A stretch of DNA of 17,445 bases from NCBI GenBank assembly GCA_017997825.1, contig JAGOEH010000058.1:1-17445 (forward strand), in the 5' to 3' direction. Under the pieces are notes generated by a model that made no database searches, was not told where the DNA came from, and saw only the letters and a list, made by a program, of their open reading frames with translations. The position numbers and the translations under genes were made by a program. Every line of letters begins with the position of its first letter. Position 1 is the first letter of the stretch. This document shows positions 6,568-12,697 of the stretch, piece by piece. Source of the DNA: Candidatus Delongbacteria bacterium. Its GTDB lineage: Bacteria > JAGOEH01.

Positions 6568-7434
6568 ATGGTTAAACGCTTTTTACTGTCCTGGTCCGGA
6601 TTTAAGGACTATCTCATCATTACCTTCGGATTGGCCCTGTATACCCTGGGGCTGACCCTGTTCTTGATTCCGGCCAAAATTGTGACCGGGGGAGTTGCCG
6701 GGATCGCGACCCTGATTTATTTTGCATCCGATTTTCCCATCGGAATCAGTTATCCGTTGATGAATGCCGCCCTGATTCTGATGGCCGTCAGGATTCTGGG
6801 GGCCCGCTTCGGCATCCGGACCATCTATGGAATCATTGTGGTTTCAGTGTTGGTCGGTGTTTTCCAAAATTATTTTCATCAGCCGATTATCCGGGACGAA
6901 TTCATGGCCTGTATTATCGGCGGTATCATGGGGGGAATCGGAATCGGCCTGGTCTTTACCCAGGGCGGCAGCAGCGGCGGTACCGATATCATCGCCATGA
7001 TCATCACCCATTACCGTAATATCAGCCCGGGACGGATCTTCATTGTGCTGGATCTGATCATCATTGCCTCCTCCTATCTGGTCGTCGGATCGATCGAAAA
7101 GATCGTCTATGGCTATGTTACCATGGCGGTTAGCGCCTACGCCGTTGATCTGGTGATCGAGGGCGCCCGCCAATCGCTGCAGGTATTCGTCTTTTCGCCC
7201 AAAAACAAGGAGATCGCCGACCGAATCGGAACCGAAACCCGGCGCGGTATCACCTTTCTGCATGGCCGCGGATGGTACACCGAAAGCGAGGTTGAGGTAG
7301 TAATGGTGATTGTGCGCAAGCAGGAATTGCAGCAGATCATGCGGATCGTCAAGGCTATCGATCCGGAATCCTTCATCTCGGTGGCTTCGGTAATGGGTGT
7401 ATACGGCAAGGGTTTCGAAAAAATCAAATTCTGA
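6568..7434 (+). CDS. YitT-family membrane protein (YitT domain + DUF2179)
   Basis: The 288-aa product matches the YitT/UPF0750 family in length and layout. Five or six hydrophobic segments span about 13-35, 45-75, 84-101, 112-131, 157-175 and 180-198. The family hallmark GGSSGGTDIIA is at 133-143, after IPAKIVTGGVAGIATLI (34-50). The soluble C-terminal DUF2179 domain (about 205-285) shows RRGITFLHGRGWYT (225-238) and the ending ISVASVMGVYGKGF. The protein sits in the inner membrane. The molecular function of the family is not established, though transport has been suggested. The ATG at 6568 is the first in frame, with a moderate AAGGA about 11 nt upstream. It stands alone between a divergent promoter region and a new promoter at 7535. 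Confidence 0.9.
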   Translation: MVKRFLLSWSGFKDYLIITFGLALYTLGLTLFLIPAKIVTGGVAGIATLIYFASDFPIGISYPLMNAALILMAVRILGARFGIRTIYGIIVVSVLVGVFQNYFHQPIIRDEFMACIIGGIMGGIGIGLVFTQGGSSGGTDIIAMIITHYRNISPGRIFIVLDLIIIASSYLVVGSIEKIVYGYVTMAVSAYAVDLVIEGARQSLQVFVFSPKNKEIADRIGTETRRGITFLHGRGWYTESEVEVVMVIVRKQELQQIMRIVKAIDPESFISVASVMGVYGKGFEKIKF

Positions 7435-7534
7435 ATCTTCTTCTCCACCTCGTCATCAACCCGGTTAGCGGCAGGTTGGCTCTCCTCCCATCCATAGGAC
7501 GGGATGCACCATCCAGGATCAAATTTTTAAAGTA

Positions 7535-7563
7535 TTGACATTTTGGTATTGACGGATTATACT
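7535..7563 (+). promoter_or_regulatory. Sigma-70-type promoter of the 7642-8751 gene
   Basis: TTGACA (7535-7540), a 17-nt spacer and TATACT (7558-7563) give a near-consensus promoter about 70 nt upstream of the start codon. A second TTGACG at 7549-7554 overlaps the spacer and may be incidental. Confidence 0.7.
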
Positions 7564-7641
7564 ATTGAATAGTGTATATCGTTCAGCGGTTAAGAGTATA
7601 ATCCATCCATCCGGTTTTGGGATCCGATCCATGGAGTCATG

Positions 7642-8751
7642 ATGAAATTCAACGATTTGAATGATCTCCTTCACCATTTCTTGCATGCCTTTTCATCGCC
7701 TGCCGATCAGGATTATCAGCTCGAATTCGTTCCGGTTCCCATCGAATCCACCTGCCGCTTCGAAACCGGCTCGGTGTTTCTGACCCTGTTGCTGGGAACG
7801 GAATCCAAATTCTGCCGAAATCCGAGCGATCATTCCGTTAAATTGCTCATCTGCCGTTTCAAGGATACTCCATTTCGGATCGAGCAAACCGGACAGGGGC
7901 TAAGAGTCTATGCCGTCAAGGGAGTCTCATCGGCCATTGTCCATGATTTTTTCAAGGTTCTCTTACAGGGATTGCGGATTGCGGATCAGATCCTGCTGTC
8001 CGATATCGATTCGCTTGTTTTCGATGGCCGTCTCATCGTACCGAATCATCATTTTCAACTGAGGGACCGGTTTGACTATTTCCGAAGTACAGCCCTGAAA
8101 TCGCGTCAGGCCTCTGATTTATCAACCGATGATGAATCTGAGGGCGTGCCTGATAGGGATAAACACCCATCGAATCAGTTCGGCGAGAAAAACCGTTTAA
8201 CCGATTACCTGGGATTGGCGATGTTGGATGCCTATTTTGAGTGGTTGGACCATATCCTGGTCTTTTTATTGCCGTTTATGGGGTATGATCCGAATTATGA
8301 TAATCCGATTGAATTTATCCGATTGCCCTGGAAGGATAAACTGGGTCGGATTTGGAACCTGACCCTGGACAATGAGGCCCGCAAGCTTTATGATTCTCTG
8401 CTGGAAATCCGGGAACGTTTTTTATTGTCAACCGATGGGATAGGATGCACTCATCTGATGGTATCCTTTCCCGAGTACGGAAATCAGTTGATCCGTTTAG
8501 CCCGTTATACCGCCCGGATTCAATACGGAGCGTTTTCACCCCTTCCGGCATCGCTGGATGAGGTTTGCGCCTTGTTGGATCAGGTGGATTCTCGGCTCCA
8601 GGAGCGGCCGGGCCGATACGGTTTCATTATGGCGGAAAGCGGCTGCTCAGTTGATTTCAGCCCGGAACGTTGCGAAACATATCAGTTGGCCGGATTGCTC
8701 GAACCGAGTGATCATGAGTTTCTCGACCAGATCAGCCCTTATTCCGGTTGA
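7642..8751 (+). CDS. Hypothetical protein, possibly a degenerate HEPN-like protein
   Basis: I do not recognise this protein with confidence. Two ATG codons sit side by side. The second (7642) is preferred because GGAG at 7633-7636 is then 5 nt away, giving 369 residues. The N-terminal 130 residues look mixed alpha/beta. A polar linker rich in Asp, Glu, Ser and Lys (about 152-186) follows, then a helical part. The segment LDAYFEWLDHILVFLLPF (about 195-212), then WKDKLGRIWNL and ARKLYDSLLEIRERFLLSTDG (read as ARKLYDSLLEIR and RERFLLSTDG), resembles a HEPN-like helical core. In related proteins I recall an RN-x(4)-H motif near this point, but here the equivalent stretch lacks the histidine, so nuclease activity would be lost. 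It has its own promoter and no evident operon partner. Confidence 0.6.
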   Translation: MKFNDLNDLLHHFLHAFSSPADQDYQLEFVPVPIESTCRFETGSVFLTLLLGTESKFCRNPSDHSVKLLICRFKDTPFRIEQTGQGLRVYAVKGVSSAIVHDFFKVLLQGLRIADQILLSDIDSLVFDGRLIVPNHHFQLRDRFDYFRSTALKSRQASDLSTDDESEGVPDRDKHPSNQFGEKNRLTDYLGLAMLDAYFEWLDHILVFLLPFMGYDPNYDNPIEFIRLPWKDKLGRIWNLTLDNEARKLYDSLLEIRERFLLSTDGIGCTHLMVSFPEYGNQLIRLARYTARIQYGAFSPLPASLDEVCALLDQVDSRLQERPGRYGFIMAESGCSVDFSPERCETYQLAGLLEPSDHEFLDQISPYSG

Positions 8752-8895
8752 CTGGATTGTTAATCCTGAATATCAAATTGACGATGCTAAATCATGTGTC
8801 CTGTCCGGTCTCAGTTTTAGTTGGTTTTCTGACCGTTAATGAACGATAAATATATGGTTGAATAGCAAAAACATGGCAAAAGGGGAAAATGGGGC

Positions 8896-8924
8896 TTGAC
8901 AATTCCTCCGGCACATATTAAATA
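8896..8924 (+). promoter_or_regulatory. Promoter candidate for the DUF3795/nitroreductase/AraC unit
   Basis: A perfect TTGACA (8896-8901) is followed after 17 nt by the weak -10 TAAATA (8919-8924), within an ATATTAAATA tract that offers alternative registers. It lies 53 nt before the DUF3795 start codon. A weak -10 beside a good -35 would suit an activated promoter, perhaps under the AraC-type protein encoded two genes downstream (inference). Confidence 0.5.
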
Positions 8925-8977
8925 CAGGCAGTTAACGGGTGTTAAGCAAGTCATTCTCATCGGCATCGGAGGTTGGT

Positions 8978-9268
8978 ATGACGGATCGTATCAGTTCGTG
9001 CGGATTGAACTGTAGGGAGTGTCAGTTTTATAACCAGCCCTGCGAAGGGTGTTATATTATCCAGGGCCGTCCCTTCTGGGCGGAAGAATTGCCGGGTGAA
9101 GTCTGTCCGCTATTTGATTGCGCATCAACCCAGGAATTTACCAGTTGCGGCCAGTGCAGCCAACTGCCGTGTCAGAAATTCAAGGATCTCAAAGATCCGA
9201 ATGTCAGTCTGGAAGATCATCTGATCAGTGTCACCGAACGAGTGGATCGTTTGCGATCGATTCAATAG
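8978..9268 (+). CDS. DUF3795 cysteine-rich protein
   Basis: The ATG at 8978 has GGAGG at 8968-8972 with ideal spacing, so it is preferred over a GTG 13 codons upstream. The 96-aa protein holds ten cysteines in the DUF3795 pattern. These are SSCGLNCRECQFY (6-18), PCEGC (21-25), VCPLFDCA (42-49) and SCGQCSQLPCQKF (56-68). The cysteine arrangement implies zinc or iron-sulfur binding; the family has no established function. It is cytoplasmic by sequence. A nitroreductase gene starts 19 bp downstream with its own Shine-Dalgarno sequence, which suggests a shared transcript and possibly a redox link. Confidence 0.85.
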   Translation: MTDRISSCGLNCRECQFYNQPCEGCYIIQGRPFWAEELPGEVCPLFDCASTQEFTSCGQCSQLPCQKFKDLKDPNVSLEDHLISVTERVDRLRSIQ

Positions 9269-9287
9269 AAAAGGGAGATTTTTGTTT

Positions 9288-9845
9288 ATGAATGATGTTC
9301 TCAGAACCATTGCCGCTCGTCGGAGTATCCGGCGGTATGAACCGACCCAAATTCAGCCGCAAACGCTGCAGGCCATTCTGGAAGCCGGATTGCAGGCTCC
9401 CAGCGGTCATAATGATCAATCCTGGTATCTGGTGGCCATTCAGAACCCGGAGCTCATCGATCAAATCAGCTTGGGCTGCAAACAGGCTATGAGCCAGATT
9501 CCGATCGACTGGATTGCCGAATTGGGACGGAACGAAGCGTTTCATGTGTTTTATCATGCCCCTACCATCATTCTGGTGGCTGCTCGTAAAGACGCAGTCT
9601 CACCTCTGGCCGATGCCTGTGCCTGCATCCAGAACATGATGATCGCCGCCGAAAGCCTCAATCTTGGATCCTGCTGGATCGGATTCGCCACGTTCTTTTT
9701 TTCCGATCCGGCCCATAATAGGATTGTTGATCTGCCGGATGGATACGAAGTCCAGTATGGCGTCGCTCTCGGATACAAACCGGAGGGATCGAAATCCAAT
9801 CCTCCCGCAGCCAAGTATCCCAAATTTTACCATATCATTCCATAA
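9288..9845 (+). CDS. Nitroreductase-family FMN protein
   Basis: The start is the ATG at 9288, after AAGGGAG, giving 185 aa. The frame is open 20 codons further upstream but overlaps the DUF3795 gene there. Family features are IAARRSIRRYEPTQI (8-22), whose arginines and serine bind the FMN phosphate, and LEAGLQAPSGHNDQSWYLVA (31-50). Later ones are APTIILVAA (91-99), DACACIQNMMIAAESLNLGS (109-128) and V-x-YGVALGYKPE (155-166). Members reduce nitro compounds, quinones or enones using NAD(P)H, usually as homodimers in the cytoplasm. The exact substrate cannot be told. It lies between a DUF3795 gene (19-bp gap) and an AraC-type regulator (49-bp gap), probably one transcription unit. Confidence 0.9.
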   Translation: MNDVLRTIAARRSIRRYEPTQIQPQTLQAILEAGLQAPSGHNDQSWYLVAIQNPELIDQISLGCKQAMSQIPIDWIAELGRNEAFHVFYHAPTIILVAARKDAVSPLADACACIQNMMIAAESLNLGSCWIGFATFFFSDPAHNRIVDLPDGYEVQYGVALGYKPEGSKSNPPAAKYPKFYHIIP

Positions 9846-9894
9846 CCGTGTTTTGATGGCCGTAGCTCTATTCTCATCTTGGTAATCATTCCCT

Positions 9895-10683
9895 ATGATC
9901 AATTCAGCCTCATTGAATCATATCCGAATGCCTTCCCCGTTATTGGCCGATTATGTCCGCTATTATTGGATTTTCGAGTCGGACGATATCCACCATCAGG
10001 AACTGGTCTATCCGACCGGCGAGGTCCAGATCCTGTTCCATTACCGCCAACCTTTCCGCCGGGTCGAACCCGACGGGCGAATGGTACCCCAATCGGCTGC
10101 CGAAGTGGGCGGTCAGACTGATACCTTCCGCCGTATCATGGCTGAACCGGTTTGCGGTTTGATCGGCGTTACCTTCCATCCTCATGCCGCGTCGGCTTTT
10201 ATTCCTTTCCCCTTATTCGAGATCCGAAACTCCGGCTGTGATGTCAGTGACTTTCATCCCGGATTGGGCAGCTTCTCCGAGCAGTTGGCGGAATGTCCGG
10301 ATTCAAACGCCCGGATTGCCCTGATTGAACGGTTTCTCCTCTCCCGTTTGAACGCTCCCCCTCAGTATTCTATAATCCGCCACATGGTCAACAAAATTAT
10401 AAAATCTCACGGCCAGATTGAATTGTCCGCCCTATACCAAGAAGCCGGTTGGTCGGAACGCCATTTTCAGCGTATTTTCCGATCCCGGATTGGAATCTCC
10501 CCCAAACGATTTCTGGAAATCATCCGCTTCAATCATGCGGTATCTCTGCTGGCTGCTCCCTTTTCCCTAACCCGGATCGCCTATGATGCCGGTTACTACG
10601 ATCAATCGCATCTAATCAAGGCCTTCAGGGAGTTTTCGAGTCTCAACCCGATGGAGTTCCGCCGCCTTAATCTGACACAATAA
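9895..10683 (+). CDS. AraC-family transcriptional regulator with an N-terminal DUF6597-like domain
   Basis: The 262-aa protein has a beta-rich N-terminal half: LADYVRYYWIFES (17-29), VYPTGEVQILFHY (38-50), and GVTFHPHAASAFI then PFPLFE (91-109). This matches the sensor-like domain (DUF6597 type) of small AraC proteins. The C-terminal half has two helix-turn-helix units. The first is LSALYQEAGWSERHFQRIFR (177-196) followed by GISPKRFL. The second is LTRIAYDAGYYDQSHLIKAF (225-244) followed by NPMEFRR. No strong Shine-Dalgarno sequence is visible at 9895, and the ATG at 9928 is an alternative start. It follows the nitroreductase closely, so it may regulate that unit in response to a small molecule. 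Confidence 0.9.
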   Translation: MINSASLNHIRMPSPLLADYVRYYWIFESDDIHHQELVYPTGEVQILFHYRQPFRRVEPDGRMVPQSAAEVGGQTDTFRRIMAEPVCGLIGVTFHPHAASAFIPFPLFEIRNSGCDVSDFHPGLGSFSEQLAECPDSNARIALIERFLLSRLNAPPQYSIIRHMVNKIIKSHGQIELSALYQEAGWSERHFQRIFRSRIGISPKRFLEIIRFNHAVSLLAAPFSLTRIAYDAGYYDQSHLIKAFREFSSLNPMEFRRLNLTQ

Positions 10684-10729
10684 CCAATTAGTTTAATTTC
10701 TTTATTTCATTGTATTTGCTATTTTATTC

Positions 10730-10758
10730 TTGACAACCTATTGGAATTTTGATATAAT
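10730..10758 (+). promoter_or_regulatory. Perfect-consensus sigma-70 promoter of the secreted-protein pair
   Basis: TTGACA (10730-10735), exactly 17 nt, then TATAAT (10753-10758). All twelve hexamer bases match consensus, in an AT-rich setting. The start of transcription would be near 10765, about 48 nt before the ATG at 10813. Such a promoter implies strong, weakly regulated expression unless a repressor acts. Confidence 0.85.
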
Positions 10759-10812
10759 TAAACTGCTGAATTTATATTTTGTTTGAACTAGTTTATTAAG
10801 AGGAGGTATGGA

Positions 10813-12687
10813 ATGTCTAATGACGGTATAAAGAGACCCATAAGATTTGTATTAGTTACTGTTATTTTTATCTGTTATTCTGTATTAGAAGCACAATCTG
10901 TTATTACGCTTACGTCTGATTCAATCACTTCGGGTATTTTTAATTTGCAATCCGGCCAAAGTATAAACCTTAATGGGCATTCACTAATTGCCTATGGTGG
11001 CATTTCTGGTTATGGATGTGGGTATTCCTATGATAGAATAATTGGCTTTTGTTCTGGTATTTGGCGCGAATCGAATGAACAATGCAGAAGAATGATCGGA
11101 GCTTGCTCATCTATTTCTCAAGCATGTTCATATTCGATGTCTGGTGATGTTGTCAAACTCTATGGTATAACACATAATGAAACGGTTTATCTTGATCCGG
11201 AGAAAAGTTACACAATAGTTGGGATGAATATACCATTTGAAACGATTATTAATGGTGGCTTTGTTTTTTCTTCAAATGAAACTAACTCTATATTGCAAAA
11301 GCAAATTAATCTGTTCGATTTAGCTGTACGATCAGTGTATGTTACAAATGGCAAGCTTGTTTTAAATAATGTAAAAATGAATCGATCCTATTTCCCAGGT
11401 ACACTACCATATTTATCCGTTTATGGTCCAAGGAAAATAGAAATTGACCAAATGCAGTCAATTTTTACTGAAACAGGAGATGGCGATATCCTTTCAATGA
11501 TTTACAATTGTCATATTTTGAATATTGACAATAGTGATTTTCAAGGTCATATTGTACCACTTTACTTATCAGGTATTACATCAGGAACTATACAAAATAC
11601 GTTTTTTTGCTCCAATGAAAATGATATAAGTGTATCTAATCCAAATGGAGGTACTATCACATCTTACAATAATACCTATAGTAGAGATACCTCTCTTTCA
11701 CTATCTGGAAATATTCATGTAACAGGAACTGTCAATATATGCTCTAATCTATTGGATAGAAATGGGATCAGTTATGATAGTGTATATGGATTAACTGATT
11801 GCGAAAATGACCAATCTAATATGATGATAGCGCAAAAGATTGATTCACTGGATGAAAAATATCGTAATATCATATTATATTTAAACCTCAATGAAACAAA
11901 GGATCTTGATTATTATTATTATTCAATTAACAAGATTGCTCTTGATTATATAAATATTATTAACATCGTAAAGAATCCTGAATTGATAATTAAGGTTCTG
12001 GAAAGAATTAATTATTGCTGTGATGATTTATCTAATTATGATATAATGATAAATATAATAAATGAGCTATATAAAAATGCTATACTGACTGATCATCGTG
12101 ATTATTTACACTACTATTTATGCAAAGCCTATTTAGGGGCAAAGAATATTGATGTTGCCCTTAGAGAATTTGAAGAAATTAGAAAGGGAAAAGGATTACC
12201 TATTGATTTGTATTTGGGATTGATATTTGATATAGGAAGATACTATAACTTAGAATTACACGATGTTAATAATGCAGAATTCTATTGGAATGGAATTATC
12301 AAAGGTTTTCCCGATCATGGATTGAGTCGATTTGCTCTGCAAGAAATCGAATTCATTAGATCCAAGAATCAGATTTATCAAAAAGCTTCGTTGTTAAAAC
12401 ATAATCCCTATTCATCGATTGAAGTGAAGTGCAGACCTAATCCTTTTACTTCTTCAATAAATATAGACGTTGCAATACCCTCTCAAGCCCGTGTTACAAT
12501 TGAAGTTTTTAATATAATTGGATTATCAGTAACAAAGCTGACAGATGAAATATTTCCTGCTGGGAAGAATACTATCCAATGGTATGGAAAGAACAGCAAT
12601 GGAGAAAATGTAGCTAGTGGTATATACTTATGTAAAATACTGATCAATGATTCTCAATTTGTAGAAAAAATCCTTTATACAAAATAG
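10813..12687 (+). CDS. AT-rich secreted protein with Cys-rich segment, beta-helix-like region, TPR-like helices and T9SS sorting domain
   Basis: This 624-aa product starts after AGGAGG (10801-10806). A signal peptide spans residues 1-28, ending in VLEAQS. A segment with five regularly spaced cysteines follows (69, 80, 91, 98, 105). Residues about 110-310 are Asn/Ser/Thr/Ile-rich short strands, as in right-handed beta-helices (for example VYVTNGKLVLNNVKMNRS). Residues about 335-520 are helical, with TPR-like stretches such as YYLCKAYLGAKNIDVALREF (434-453). The end (about 537-624) is a divergent T9SS sorting domain: CRPNPFTSSINIDVAI, V-x-IEVFNIIGLSV, ASGIYLCKI and the end KILYTK. Codon use is strikingly AT-rich (AGA, ATA, AAT, TAT), unlike all neighbours, suggesting separate ancestry. 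The WD40 gene follows 10 bp downstream. Function is unknown. Confidence 0.85.
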   Translation: MSNDGIKRPIRFVLVTVIFICYSVLEAQSVITLTSDSITSGIFNLQSGQSINLNGHSLIAYGGISGYGCGYSYDRIIGFCSGIWRESNEQCRRMIGACSSISQACSYSMSGDVVKLYGITHNETVYLDPEKSYTIVGMNIPFETIINGGFVFSSNETNSILQKQINLFDLAVRSVYVTNGKLVLNNVKMNRSYFPGTLPYLSVYGPRKIEIDQMQSIFTETGDGDILSMIYNCHILNIDNSDFQGHIVPLYLSGITSGTIQNTFFCSNENDISVSNPNGGTITSYNNTYSRDTSLSLSGNIHVTGTVNICSNLLDRNGISYDSVYGLTDCENDQSNMMIAQKIDSLDEKYRNIILYLNLNETKDLDYYYYSINKIALDYINIINIVKNPELIIKVLERINYCCDDLSNYDIMINIINELYKNAILTDHRDYLHYYLCKAYLGAKNIDVALREFEEIRKGKGLPIDLYLGLIFDIGRYYNLELHDVNNAEFYWNGIIKGFPDHGLSRFALQEIEFIRSKNQIYQKASLLKHNPYSSIEVKCRPNPFTSSINIDVAIPSQARVTIEVFNIIGLSVTKLTDEIFPAGKNTIQWYGKNSNGENVASGIYLCKILINDSQFVEKILYTK

Positions 12688-12697
12688 GGAGGGAGAG

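Noticed and set aside
6384-6569. 61-codon minus-strand frame overlapping the YitT-family start
   Set aside because: No ribosome-binding site, low-complexity composition, and it lies in the upstream region of a well-supported gene.
6844-7448. Minus-strand frames of 139 and 103 codons
   Set aside because: They are antisense to the clear YitT/DUF2179 coding sequence and resemble no protein family.
8558-8839. Plus-strand 93-codon frame crossing the end of the 369-aa gene
   Set aside because: It is out of frame inside that gene, has no ribosome-binding site, and runs into non-coding sequence.
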